Source: Streptomyces sclerotialus
GTDB lineage: Bacteria > Actinomycetota > Actinomycetes > Streptomycetales > Streptomycetaceae
NCBI RefSeq assembly: GCF_040907265.1
Contig: NZ_JBFOHP010000002.1
Location: 868,001 to 932,000 of the forward strand
Direction of reading: 5' to 3'
DNA length: 64,000 nt
This document shows, piece by piece, positions 32,121-40,298 of this stretch. The position numbers and the translations under genes were made by a program. The notes below the pieces were generated by a model. It had not been told where the DNA came from and searched no databases. It saw nothing but the letters and a program-made list of their open reading frames with translations. Positions within the stretch are counted from its first letter, which is position 1; each line of letters opens with the position of its first letter.

Positions 32121-32765
32121 GTGAAGGGCGAGCGAGGCCTGACGACGTACGAGAGCAAGCGCGACTTCGAGCGGACCCGTGAACCGCGGGGGAAGCAGGC
32201 CGCCGGACCGCCGCCTGCCGACGGCGGCGATCCGGTCTTCGTCGTGCAGATCCACGACGCCTCCACCATGCACTTCGATTTCCGGCTGGAGGTGGACGGC
32301 GTCCTGAAGTCCTGGTCCGTGCCGAAGGGGCCGTCCACCGACCCGCACGACAAGCGGCTGGCCATGCCCACGGAGGACCACCCGATGGAGTACCGGGAGT
32401 TCGAAGGGGTGATCCCGAAGGGCGAGTACGGCGGCGGCACGGTGATCGTGTGGGACCAGGGGACGTACCGCCCGCTCCCGCCGAAGAAGCGCAAGGACCG
32501 CGTCGCGTCCTTCGCCGAGCGGCTGGAGCACGGGCACGTCACGTTCTGGATGGACGGCGAGAAGCTGCGCGGCGGCTACGCGCTCACCCGGTTCCGTACC
32601 GAGGAGTCCGAGGGCCGGGAGTCCTGGCTGCTGGTGAAGGAGAACGACGAGCGGGCGGCGCAGCGCGGCGCCCCGGACCCGCGCCGGGCCAAGTCGGTAC
32701 GGAGCGGACGGACGCTCAAGCAGGTGGCGGCCGACGAGGGCACCGGCGCGGGCGAGGAGAGCTGA
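32121..32765 (+). CDS. LigD-type 3'-phosphoesterase (DNA polymerase ligase N-terminal domain)
   Basis: Removes 3'-phosphate and ribonucleotides from broken DNA ends in NHEJ. 214 aa; GTG 32121 chosen for its GGAAGGGG. The phosphoesterase active site is complete by comparison with Pseudomonas LigD: H45, H51, D53, R55, K69, R79, H87 and Y91, offset by three from the Pseudomonas numbering (motifs QIHDASTMHFDFRLE, VPKGPST, EDHPMEYREFEG). It ends 2 bp before the ligase gene, so the two domains fused in LigD are separate but co-transcribed. The LigD polymerase domain is not in the window. C-terminal 40 residues are charged and disordered. Confidence 0.92.
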   Translation: MKGERGLTTYESKRDFERTREPRGKQAAGPPPADGGDPVFVVQIHDASTMHFDFRLEVDGVLKSWSVPKGPSTDPHDKRLAMPTEDHPMEYREFEGVIPKGEYGGGTVIVWDQGTYRPLPPKKRKDRVASFAERLEHGHVTFWMDGEKLRGGYALTRFRTEESEGRESWLLVKENDERAAQRGAPDPRRAKSVRSGRTLKQVAADEGTGAGEES

Positions 32766-32767
32766 GC

Positions 32768-33785
32768 ATGGCGGAAGGACTGCTGGAGTCGCTGCCCGGC
32801 GAACAACGGCGGCTGCTGGCCGAAGCGCCTTCGGGCGAGGAGCTGGCAGCCCGCCCCATGCTCGCGGTGCTCTCCGACCGGCGCGACTTCGACGGCGACT
32901 GGCTCTTCGAGCGCAAGCTCGACGGCGTCCGGGCGCTGGCCGTACGCGACGGGGACCGCACCCGGCTGCTGTCCCGCACCGGCCGCGCCATGGACGGCAC
33001 CTACCCCGAGATCGCGGACGCGCTGGCCGCGCAGACCTGCCGGGACTTCGCGGTGGACGGCGAGGTCGTCGCCTTCTCGCGGGGCCGCACCGAGTTCTCC
33101 CGGCTCCAGCAGCGGATGGGCATCACCGATCCCGCGCAGGCCCGCGCCAGCTCCGTGGCGGTCACCTACTACGTCTTCGACCTGCTGCGGCTGGACGGCC
33201 AGGACCTCACCCGGCTGCCGCTGCGGACCCGCAAGTCGCTGCTCCGCCGCGCCCTGCGCTTCGTCTCCCCGCTGCGCTTCACCCCGCACCGCAACCAGGG
33301 CGGCCCCGAGGAGCTGGCCGACGCCTGCGACCGGGGCTGGGAAGGGCTGATCGCCAAGCGGGCCGACGGGCCGTACGTGCCGCGCCGCTCCGGCGACTGG
33401 CTGAAGCTGAAGTGCGAGCGCGGCCAGGAGTTCGTCATCGGCGGCTTCACCGAGCCGGCCGGCAGCCGCGTCGGCTTCGGGGCGCTGCTGCTCGGCTACT
33501 ACGCGGAGGGGGACGCTGCGCTACGCGGGCAAGGTCGGCACCGGCTACGACCAGGCGGCGCTGCACCGTATCCGCGGCCTCCTCGACGAGCGGGAGCAGA
33601 CCCGCTCGCCCTTCGGGGACGCGGTACGGGAGCGGGGCGCGCACTGGGTACGCCCCGAGCTGGTCGCCGAGGTCGGCTTCACCGAGTGGACCAGGGACGG
33701 CATGCTGCGCCACCCCCGTTTCCAGGGCCTGCGCGACGACAAGAAGCCGTCCGAGGTGGTACGGGAGGAGCCGCGGGCGGCGTGA
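32768..33785 (+). pseudogene. ATP-dependent DNA ligase (LigD ligase-domain type), frameshifted at a G-run
   Basis: ATG 32768, with GAGGAG, encodes an ATP ligase with the nucleotidyl-lysine motif FERKLDGVRAL (K57 region), DGEVVAF, YYVFDLLRLDG, then EGLIAKRADGPYV and WLKLKC. After about residue 247 the reading frame breaks at five Gs (33508-33512). Removing one G restores an OB-domain end, LRYAGKVGTGYDQAALHRI, to the stop at 33785, giving 338 aa, the normal size. Unshifted, the ORF runs to 33865 with an Arg-rich nonsense tail. A sequencing error in the homopolymer or a recent mutation are both possible. Partner of Ku and of the phosphoesterase 2 bp upstream. Confidence 0.85.
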
Positions 33786-33802
33786 ATCCGGGCGGACGGA
33801 CT

Positions 33803-33833
33803 CGGGCGGTCCGGCGGGAAGCCGGACCGCCCG
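33803..33833. terminator. 13-bp hairpin between ligase and P450 genes
   Basis: CGGGCGGTCCGGC (33803-33815), loop GGGAA, GCCGGACCGCCCG (33821-33833), perfect. Lies between convergent genes and can terminate both. Confidence 0.7.
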
Positions 33834-33846
33834 CGCCCGTCCGGGC

Positions 33847-33886
33847 GCTCAGCGCACGTCGGTGACGCTCAGTGCACGTCGGTGAC
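33847..33886. repeat. 20-bp tandem duplication spanning the P450 stop codon
   Basis: Two copies of GCTCAGYGCACGTCGGTGAC at 33847-33866 and 33867-33886, one difference. The second copy holds the last P450 codons and TGA; the first repeats them just past the stop. Confidence 0.7.
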
Positions 33887-35140
33887 GATGAACCCGCCGC
33901 CCACGGTGGAGGGCACCCGGTGCAGCGGGACCGTGAGGTCCTGCTGCGGCACCCGGTACTCCAGCCGGGCCAGCAGCGGGACGAGCGTCTGGAGGAGGGC
34001 GAGCACGATGTCCTCGCCCGGGCAGCGGTGACCGCTGGAGACCTCGCCGCCGCCCTGCGGGATGAGGTCGTCGCGCCCCGGTTCGGCGTCCGTGAAGCGC
34101 GTGGGGTCGAAGGTGTACGGGCGGGGCCAGAGGGCGGGGTCGTGGTTCTGCCCGTAGACGTCGAGCAGGACCATCGTGCCGGCCCCGATCCGCTCGCCCT
34201 GCCACTCCAGGTCGCGCGCGGCCAGGCCGCCGAGGAACGGCACGAAGGGGTAGAAGCGGCGTACCTCGTGGGCGAAGCCCCGGGCGTACGCGGTGTCGCC
34301 CTTCGCGAGCGGCGCGCGGTGCTCGGGCCAGCGGTGCAGTGCGTGCGCGGCGAACGTCAGGAACCAGGCGACCGCGACGGTCGGCCGGATGACGTTGAGG
34401 ATCTCCACGGCGGCCGTGTGCGGGTCCAGCGGAGCGCCGTCCGCCTCGTGGTGCCGGGCCACCTCCGTCAGCGCCGTACCGGTCGGCGGGCCCGGCTCCG
34501 TGTGCCCGGGGCCGGCCCGCCGGAGGTCCTCGATGCGGCGCGCCAGCCGCTCCTCCTGGCGGCGGCGGGCGCGGCGGGCCCGCCAGTGGCGCGGTCCCGG
34601 TGTCGCGAAGCCGTCCACCATCGCCACGAGGTCGGCCGCCGTCTCCCGCGCCTCCTCGTCGTCGAGCGCGATGCCCGCCCAGCCGCAGACCGTACGGGTG
34701 AGCAGCAGCGCGAACGCGTCGAAGAGGACCACGTGCGACCGGCCGGCCCAGTCGGCACGGGATCGCTCCCACTCCGCCTTCGCGCGCTCGGTCAGGTCGG
34801 CGATGCCCTCCCGGTCCTTGAGGAGGTGCACGAAGAGGGCCTTGCGTACCCGGTGCCGCTCACCGTCGAGCGTGTGCACGGCGCCGCGGCCGAAGAGGGT
34901 GTCGAGCACCGGCCCGGGCAGCGCGTCGCGCCGGTGGACGTGGCCCTCGTCGTAGAAGAACCGCACGGCGTCCGTGCCGTGCAGCGCGATCGCCGGCTTG
35001 CCCAGCAGCCGGGTACGGACCGGCGCGCCGCCGTTGCGGCGCCGCCGGTCCGGCAGCCAGGCGTACCCCTCCAGCAGGAGCGGCACGGTGCTGTCGGACA
35101 GGGAGGACAGCGCGGGCAGGGAGGACAGGGGCACCGCCAC
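33869..35140 (-). CDS. Cytochrome P450, CYP152-like fatty acid peroxygenase
   Basis: 423 aa from GTG 35140, which has AGGAGG nine bases upstream. Heme-ligand motif GHRCPGED with C373; ExxR at 292-295. Instead of the usual acid-alcohol pair in the I helix there is N-V-I-R252-P253-T, and the ExxR is followed by RFYPFVPFLGG. Both are hallmarks of CYP152 enzymes, in which the Arg-Pro pair binds the fatty acid carboxylate and H2O2 is used directly to hydroxylate (alpha/beta) or decarboxylate. No redox partner gene is adjacent, as expected for a peroxygenase. Starts 4 bp after the charged small gene, so probably co-transcribed. Confidence 0.88.
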   Translation of the reverse strand: MAVPLSSLPALSSLSDSTVPLLLEGYAWLPDRRRRNGGAPVRTRLLGKPAIALHGTDAVRFFYDEGHVHRRDALPGPVLDTLFGRGAVHTLDGERHRVRKALFVHLLKDREGIADLTERAKAEWERSRADWAGRSHVVLFDAFALLLTRTVCGWAGIALDDEEARETAADLVAMVDGFATPGPRHWRARRARRRQEERLARRIEDLRRAGPGHTEPGPPTGTALTEVARHHEADGAPLDPHTAAVEILNVIRPTVAVAWFLTFAAHALHRWPEHRAPLAKGDTAYARGFAHEVRRFYPFVPFLGGLAARDLEWQGERIGAGTMVLLDVYGQNHDPALWPRPYTFDPTRFTDAEPGRDDLIPQGGGEVSSGHRCPGEDIVLALLQTLVPLLARLEYRVPQQDLTVPLHRVPSTVGGGFIVTDVH

Positions 35141-35144
35141 GGCC

Positions 35145-35459
35145 TCAGTCCTCCTCGGCACGCGGGGACCCGGACCGCGGGGGCCGGGTGCGCTCGGGCC
35201 GCTCCGGGTCGCGCCGGGTGCCGGCCTCGGCGCGGGCGTCCTCGTCGACGTCCTCCTGGGCGTCCAGACTGGGCGTCAGCGGGTCGCCGCTCTCGCCGAC
35301 GACGTGCCGCCGCTCCTCGGGCTCCGCCACGCGCGTCTCGGCGTCCTCGAACTCGGCCAGCACCTCCTTCGCCGCCGTGTCCCGGTCCCGGGGGTCGCCC
35401 CGGCCCGCGCCCTTCGCGGCGCTGCGACCGTTCTCGTCGTGTGCGTTCTTCCGAGTCAT
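35145..35459 (-). CDS. Hypothetical charged protein (104 aa)
   Basis: ATG 35459 preceded by AACGGAG. Composition is dominated by Arg, Glu, Asp and Ala with no predicted hydrophobic core (for example EFEDAETRVAEPEERRHVV). Disordered. I do not recognise the family. It lies 4 bp upstream of the P450 start in the same direction, so it is probably translated from the same mRNA. Confidence 0.65.
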   Translation of the reverse strand: MTRKNAHDENGRSAAKGAGRGDPRDRDTAAKEVLAEFEDAETRVAEPEERRHVVGESGDPLTPSLDAQEDVDEDARAEAGTRRDPERPERTRPPRSGSPRAEED

Positions 35460-35571
35460 AACACTCCGTTCCGTCCTTCCGGGACCGCCGGGTGCCCCGC
35501 CGCACGGGCCTCAACTCATGATGGTGGTCCACGTCATATCCGGCATCACGGGACGTTCCGCCGGCCCCTCG

Positions 35572-36240
35572 CTAACCCGCCACCTTGGCGAAGATGCTGT
35601 CGTCGAGCCGGTCCAGGAGCTCAGCGGGGTCGGCGTACACCTCCGAAGCGCCGGCCTCTTCCAGGTCGGCGCGCGGAATCCCGCCGCACAGCAGGGCGAC
35701 GGCCGGGACCCCGGCGCGGGCCGCCGCCTGCATGTCCCAGACCGAGTCCCCCACGAACACCGCCTGCTCGGCCGTCACCCCGGCCAGCTTCCGGGCGTGC
35801 TCCACCGGCTCGGGCGCGGGCTTGCCCTCGTTCACGTCGTCCGCGCTGGCGGTGTCCGTGATGGCGTCGTCGGCGTCGACGGCCCGGCGCAGCGCGGCCA
35901 GCTCGTACCCGCCCGCCGAGGTGACCAGGACGTTCCGCCAGCCGCGCCGGGCCAGGGCGCGCAGCAGGTCGCCCGCCGCGTGCAGCGCGGGCAGCCGGTC
36001 GAAGTACGTCGCGTACAGCGTCTTGTGCGCGGCGCTGATGCCGGCGTCCTGGCCGGTGTCCCGGTCCGCCCCCAGCACATGGGCGATCAGGTCGCTCGAC
36101 GGGCGCCCCAGCGCATGGTGGACGGTGGTCATCGCCACGTGGTGGCCGTACTGGCGGAACGCCTCCCACCAGGCGGTGACGTGCAGGTGGTTGGTGTCCG
36201 CGAGCGTGCCGTCGACGTCGAAGAGTGCCGCGCGTGCCAT
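35572..36240 (-). CDS. HAD family hydrolase
   Basis: 222 aa; ATG 36240 with GGAAAGG. HAD motifs: FDVDGTLADT (7-16) with D8 nucleophile and D10 acid; LVTSAGG (motif II, ~104); K139 in NEGKPAPEP (motif III); VFVGDSVWDM (motif IV, ~165). A helical cap of type C1 lies between motifs I and II. Phosphoglycolate-phosphatase/beta-phosphoglucomutase-like, so a small phosphosugar or phosphate ester is likely. The sequence reads DVDGTL rather than DLDGTL, which is acceptable. Stands alone; a candidate sigma-B-like motif is 39 bp upstream (36302-36279). Confidence 0.88.
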   Translation of the reverse strand: MARAALFDVDGTLADTNHLHVTAWWEAFRQYGHHVAMTTVHHALGRPSSDLIAHVLGADRDTGQDAGISAAHKTLYATYFDRLPALHAAGDLLRALARRGWRNVLVTSAGGYELAALRRAVDADDAITDTASADDVNEGKPAPEPVEHARKLAGVTAEQAVFVGDSVWDMQAAARAGVPAVALLCGGIPRADLEEAGASEVYADPAELLDRLDDSIFAKVAG

Positions 36241-36278
36241 GGATGTGCCTTTCCGTCGGGGGCCTGCGGAGTACCCGC

Positions 36279-36302
36279 GTACCCGTCACAGCGTGACCAC
36301 GC
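36279..36302 (-). promoter_or_regulatory. Possible sigma-B-like promoter for HAD gene
   Basis: Minus strand GCGT (36302-36299), 14 bp, GGGTAC (36284-36279). The -10 matches fully and the -35 only the relaxed GNNT form, so chance occurrence is possible. Confidence 0.3.
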
Positions 36303-36412
36303 TCGCGCCCGCCCGCCGACCGCCACCGTCCGAACGGGTGAGACGGGGCGCGGCCGGCCGAGCCGCCTGCACCACCAGGTGCACGACGAAGAACTGCACC
36401 GCCCCGGGCGGA

Positions 36413-37609
36413 TCAGACCGCCGGCGCCGTCGGCAGCGGCAGCCCCGTGTAGTTCTCGGCCAGCTCGGCTGCCGCGTGGCGGGAGGCCGCGATGCGGTCG
36501 AGCTGGGAGATCTGCAGGCGGGTCTCGAAGGGGGACTGGCCGGGCGCGGTGTGCAGGGTGGTGGTCATGAAGTACGAGAAGTGCTCGGCGCGCCAGACGC
36601 GGCGCAGACAGGTGTCGGAGTAGGCGTCCAGGAGGTCCGTCGCGCCGGTGGTGCCCCAGTCCGCGAAGGCGCGGGCCAGGACGATGACGTCGGCGGCGGC
36701 GAGGTTGAGGCCCTTGGCGCCGGTGGGCGGCACGATGTGCGCGGCGTCGCCGGCCAGCAGGACCCGGCCGTACGCCATCGGCTCGGTGACGTGGCTGCGC
36801 ATCGGGAGGACCGACTTGGCGGTCACGGGGCCGCGCTTGAGCCGCCGGCTGGGGTCCGCGTCGAGGGCGAAGCGGGCGTCGAGCTCGTCCCAGATGCGGT
36901 CGTCGGGCCAGTCGGCGGGGTCGGTGCCGTTGGGGACCTGGAGGTAGTGCCGGCTGACCGACGGGGAGCGCATGCTGGCCAGCGCGAAGCCGCGGTCGGA
37001 GTGGGCGTAGATCAGCTCGTCAGCGGCGGGCGGCGCGTCGGCGAGGATGCCGAGCCAGGAGTACGGATAGACGCGCTCGTACGTGGTGCGCAGGTGTTCC
37101 GGCACGGCGTTGCGGGCCACTCCGTGGAAGCCGTCGCAGCCGACCACGTAATCGCAGGTGAGGGTCTGCTCCTCGCCCTCGTGGGTGTACCGGATCAGCG
37201 GGCGGTCGGTGTCGGCGCCCTCGACCGCGTGCACGTCGGCCTCGAAGAGGAGCGGGCCGCCCTCGGCGAGCTGGAGCGCGATGAGGTCCTTGACGACCTC
37301 GGTCTGTGCGTACACCGTCACCCGGCGCCCGTCGGCGAGGGAGGGGAAGTCGACACGGTGGGCGCGCCGGTCGAAGCGCAGCTCGATCCCGTCGTGGACC
37401 ATGCCCTCGGCGTCCAGCCGCGCCCCGGCTCCGCACGCCCGCAGGGCGTCCACGGTGGCCTGTTCCAGGATTCCGGCGCGCTGGCGCTGCTCCACGTACC
37501 GGCGGTCGCGGCGTTCCAGCAGGACGCTGTCGATGCCGGCGGTGTGCAGCAGGCGGGCGAGCAGCAGGCCTGCGGGGCCGCCGCCGATGATCCCGACGGT
37601 GGTGTGCAT
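36413..37609 (-). CDS. pobA: 4-hydroxybenzoate 3-monooxygenase
   Basis: FAD enzyme converting 4-hydroxybenzoate to protocatechuate with NAD(P)H and O2. 398 aa, normal length; ATG 37609 after GAGGAGAC. Motifs: IGGGPAGLLLARLL (8-21), the ring-hydroxylase linker YVVGCDGFHGVARN (~155-168), and FAD-ribityl GDAAHIVPPTGAKGLNLA (~283-300). RAGILEQATVDAL and the substrate-site RSPSVSRHYLQVP are PobA-specific. Divergent from the tandem IclR regulator across a region with a 16-bp palindrome, and 2.7 kb from a hydroxycinnamate catabolic operon whose product it would use. Confidence 0.93.
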   Translation of the reverse strand: MHTTVGIIGGGPAGLLLARLLHTAGIDSVLLERRDRRYVEQRQRAGILEQATVDALRACGAGARLDAEGMVHDGIELRFDRRAHRVDFPSLADGRRVTVYAQTEVVKDLIALQLAEGGPLLFEADVHAVEGADTDRPLIRYTHEGEEQTLTCDYVVGCDGFHGVARNAVPEHLRTTYERVYPYSWLGILADAPPAADELIYAHSDRGFALASMRSPSVSRHYLQVPNGTDPADWPDDRIWDELDARFALDADPSRRLKRGPVTAKSVLPMRSHVTEPMAYGRVLLAGDAAHIVPPTGAKGLNLAAADVIVLARAFADWGTTGATDLLDAYSDTCLRRVWRAEHFSYFMTTTLHTAPGQSPFETRLQISQLDRIAASRHAAAELAENYTGLPLPTAPAV

Positions 37610-37835
37610 ACGTGTCTCCTCGTCGTCGAGGACGGGCCCGCGCTCCGACGTCCCAGGAGGCGGGCTTGTGCAGGATGTTCGCGTGGTGAAATAATGTTCA
37701 CTGACGTTCCGCTGAGTCTGCGCCCGGCGCTGCCCGCTGTCAATGGTCCGCCGGACGGGACGCCACAGCGGACCTCCGGTGCGGCGGGCCGCCCGCATTC
37801 CTTACGGTGTCCTGACAGACCGCGACGGAGAGCCG
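37610..37835. promoter_or_regulatory. pobA-iclR divergent control region with palindrome
   Basis: 226 bp. GTGAA-ATAATG-TTCAC (37686-37701) is a perfect 5-bp inverted repeat with AT-rich spacer in GC-rich DNA, about 80 bp upstream of pobA. It is the best candidate operator for the adjacent IclR protein and also overlaps a possible minus-strand -10. The rest holds no gene. Confidence 0.5.
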
Positions 37836-39530
37836 ATGCCACCGACCGACACCACGACGCCGCCCGACGCCGCCGCCGGGGCACCGGCCGAGGCCGTCAC
37901 CCCCCTGATGCGCGGCATCGCCGTACTGCGCCGGCTCACCGAGGCCGACGGCACGCTGAGCCTGAGCGAACTGGAGCGCGCCACGGGCCTCGCCCGGTCC
38001 ACCGTCGACCGGGTGACCGCGACCCTGGCCCGGATGGGCTTCGTACGGCTCGACGGCAGGGACGCCGTGCTCACCCCGCGCGTCATGGAGCTGGGCAACG
38101 CCTACCTGGCCGCGCTGCGGCTGCCCGGCCTGCTCGGCGGGCACGCCGACGCGCTGGCCGACGCGCTGGACGAGTCGGTGTCCCTCGCGGTGCCCGACCG
38201 GGACGGCATCCGCTTCCTCCACCAGGCGACCCGGCGCCGCGCGATGTCCCTCAGCTTCCGCATCGGCGACCTGCTGCCCGCCGAGCGCACCGCGCCCGGC
38301 GCGCTGTTCGCCGCCGGGTGGACCGAGGAGGAGTGGGCGCGGTGGCGGGAGCGCCGGGCCGCCGATCCGGAACACCGCGGCTTCCCGGCCGTACCACCGC
38401 GGGACGCCGCCCGGGCCGCGGCGGAAGGCGACCGCTTCGAGGAGCTCGCCCGGCAGGCGCGGGACCAGGGGTGGGCGCTGGACGACCAGCTGATCGAGCC
38501 GGGGCTGGTCGCGCTGGCCGTGCCGGTGCGCGCCCCGGACGGCTCGGTCGCGTGCGCGGCGAGCGTGGTGAGCCACACCAGCCGGCACAGCGCCGCCTCC
38601 CTGCGCGACACGCTGCTGCCCCGGCTGCGGGAGACCGTGACGGAGATGGAGCGGGAACTCCGGCAGGCGGAGACGACGCCGCGGGAGGCCGACCTCCCGC
38701 CGCCCGCGCCGCTCGCCGCCTGGACCGCCGCCTCCAAGCAGGAACTGGGCCGGGAATTCATCGAGTCACTGGCCCGCGGCCTCACCGTGCTGACGGCGTT
38801 CGGCGCGGGCCGGGCCGAACTGACGCTCTCCGCCGCCGCCGAGGCGACCGGGCTGGCCCGGGCCACCGCCCGCCGGGCCCTGATCACCCTGGAGCACCTG
38901 GGGTACGTCGCCTCCGAAGGGCGCGTCTTCCGGCTCACCCCGCGCGTACTGGCGCTCGGCTACCCGCCGCTCTCCCGCACGTCGCTCCCCCGGATCGCCG
39001 CGCCGCACCTCGCCACGCTCGCCGCGCGCGTGCACGACTCGGCGTCCCTGGCCGTACTCGCGGGCGACGACATCCAGTACACGGCGCGGGCCGCCACCAC
39101 CCGCGTGATGAGCGTCAACATCACCACCGGCACCCGGCTGCCCGCGTACGCCACCGCGCTGGGCCGGGTGATGCTGGCCGGCCTGCCGTCCGCCGAGCGC
39201 TCCGCACGGCTCGCACGCACCGAACGCCGGCCGCTGACCCCGCGGACGGTCACCGGCCCCGCCGAACTGGCCGCCGTCCTGGACCGGGTGGCCGGCCAGG
39301 GCTACGCACTGGTGGAGGAGGAGCTGGAGGAGGGCCTCCGCTCGATCGCCGTACCGGTCCGCAGCGGTACGGGCGAGGTCGTCGCGGCCGTGAACGTCGC
39401 GATGCACACGGTCCGCCGCAGCGCGGAGGACTGCGTCACCGACGTCCTCCCGGAGCTGCGCGCCACGGTGGCGAGGATCGAGGCGGACCTGCACATCGCG
39501 GGCCGCTTCGCGCGCATCCCGACGGCGTAG
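37836..39530 (+). CDS. Tandem IclR family transcriptional regulator (two full IclR units)
   Basis: 564 aa, twice the usual size; ATG 37836 after GACGGAGAG. Unit 1: winged helix ~22-80 (LSLSELERATGLARSTVDRV) and effector domain to ~280. Unit 2: winged helix ~310-365 (LTLSAAAEATGLARATARRA), then effector domain with MSVNITTGTRLPAYATALGR and the EEELEEGLRSIAVPVR signature. The second unit is close to the PcaR/PcaU/PobR group that senses protocatechuate, beta-ketoadipate or 4-hydroxybenzoate. Being divergent from pobA it most likely controls it. The fusion could bind two operator half-sites from one chain. Confidence 0.9.
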   Translation: MPPTDTTTPPDAAAGAPAEAVTPLMRGIAVLRRLTEADGTLSLSELERATGLARSTVDRVTATLARMGFVRLDGRDAVLTPRVMELGNAYLAALRLPGLLGGHADALADALDESVSLAVPDRDGIRFLHQATRRRAMSLSFRIGDLLPAERTAPGALFAAGWTEEEWARWRERRAADPEHRGFPAVPPRDAARAAAEGDRFEELARQARDQGWALDDQLIEPGLVALAVPVRAPDGSVACAASVVSHTSRHSAASLRDTLLPRLRETVTEMERELRQAETTPREADLPPPAPLAAWTAASKQELGREFIESLARGLTVLTAFGAGRAELTLSAAAEATGLARATARRALITLEHLGYVASEGRVFRLTPRVLALGYPPLSRTSLPRIAAPHLATLAARVHDSASLAVLAGDDIQYTARAATTRVMSVNITTGTRLPAYATALGRVMLAGLPSAERSARLARTERRPLTPRTVTGPAELAAVLDRVAGQGYALVEEELEEGLRSIAVPVRSGTGEVVAAVNVAMHTVRRSAEDCVTDVLPELRATVARIEADLHIAGRFARIPTA

Positions 39531-39582
39531 ACCGGCTCGTCGCGGGACGTTTCGCGCGCCCGGCGTGATGCGAACGAAAGGC

Positions 39583-40071
39583 CTAGCGCTCCTCGTCCCG
39601 CTTCGCGACCCGCAGCAGCAGGGTGTGCAGCGTCTCGCGTTCCTCCGCCGAGAGCGGGCCGGTCAGTTCCTCGGTGACGCGGTGGCTGGCCTCGTCGGTG
39701 TCACGGAGGTAGGTACGGCCGGCCTCGGCCAGGACGACGATGCGGCGGCGCCGGTCGGCGGGGGCCGGGCGGCGCTCGACGAGGCGGAGCCGTTCCAGGT
39801 CGTCGACGAGGCCGACGATGGCGCTGGGGTCGTAGCCGAGCCGTTCGCTCAGTTCCCGCTGCGGCGCGCCCTCGACGGTGGCCAGGTAGCGCAGCAGCGC
39901 GTAGTGGCGCAGCCGGAGGCCCGACTCCTGGAGGGCCGCGTTGAAGAGCTGCCCCGAGCGCAGGCCGAGCCGGTAGAGCAGGTATCCGGTGTCGGCGTGC
40001 AGCTCCCGCATCCACGGCTCGTCGGCGTCGACGGGCCTGGCCTGGACGGCGGGCTTTCCCTGGGGGGTCAT
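39583..40071 (-). CDS. couR: MarR family regulator, CouR-like
   Basis: 162 aa; ATG 40071 with AGGGAGCG. MarR winged helix ~50-115: LRLRHYALLRYLATVEGAPQ, ELSERLGYDPSAIVGLVDDL, wing PAPADRRRRIVVL. Divergent from the hydroxycinnamate-type operon starting at 40299 and separated from it by AT-rich palindromes. In Rhodococcus CouR is a MarR repressor released by p-hydroxycinnamoyl-CoA; gene context supports the same job here, but the name is an inference from neighbours. Converges with the IclR gene. Confidence 0.82.
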   Translation of the reverse strand: MTPQGKPAVQARPVDADEPWMRELHADTGYLLYRLGLRSGQLFNAALQESGLRLRHYALLRYLATVEGAPQRELSERLGYDPSAIVGLVDDLERLRLVERRPAPADRRRRIVVLAEAGRTYLRDTDEASHRVTEELTGPLSAEERETLHTLLLRVAKRDEER

Positions 40072-40169
40072 GGCGCTCCCTGTTCAGAGCCCCGGGTGCG
40101 GGGCGGTCTCTCCGGCTCTCCATCTCACCAGCGGGCCCAGCATGCCGCATATTCGATTACAAGAACAAA

Positions 40170-40200
40170 CATTGACGTCAACAATGATTGGTCTTAGCTT
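40170..40200 (+). promoter_or_regulatory. Divergent promoter/operator of the hydroxycinnamate operon
   Basis: Palindrome TTGACGTCAA (40172-40181), nested in CATTG-N7-CAATG (40170-40186). On the plus strand TTGACG (40172-40177), 17 bp, TAGCTT (40195-40200) makes a sigma-70-type promoter; the same palindrome supplies TTGACG on the minus strand for the MarR gene. A repressor bound here would block both. The region is markedly AT-rich. Confidence 0.5.
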
Positions 40201-40298
40201 CGATCACGGCGAGGCCGGGAGCCGGACGAGCAGTCCGGACGCCTTCCCGCGGTACCGCCAACCCCCTTGTTCAGCAGACCTGTTGAGAGGACGCCACC

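Noticed and set aside
33503..33865. The ligase reading frame continued past 33512 to 33865 as a genuine longer C-terminus
   Set aside because: The tail is Arg/Ala/Gly/Pro-rich nonsense, while the neighbouring frame continues the ligase OB-domain homology exactly at the G-run.
35585..39568. A 1327-codon plus-strand frame across HAD, pobA and the IclR gene
   Set aside because: It overlaps three well-supported genes, two of them on the other strand, and has no recognisable domain.
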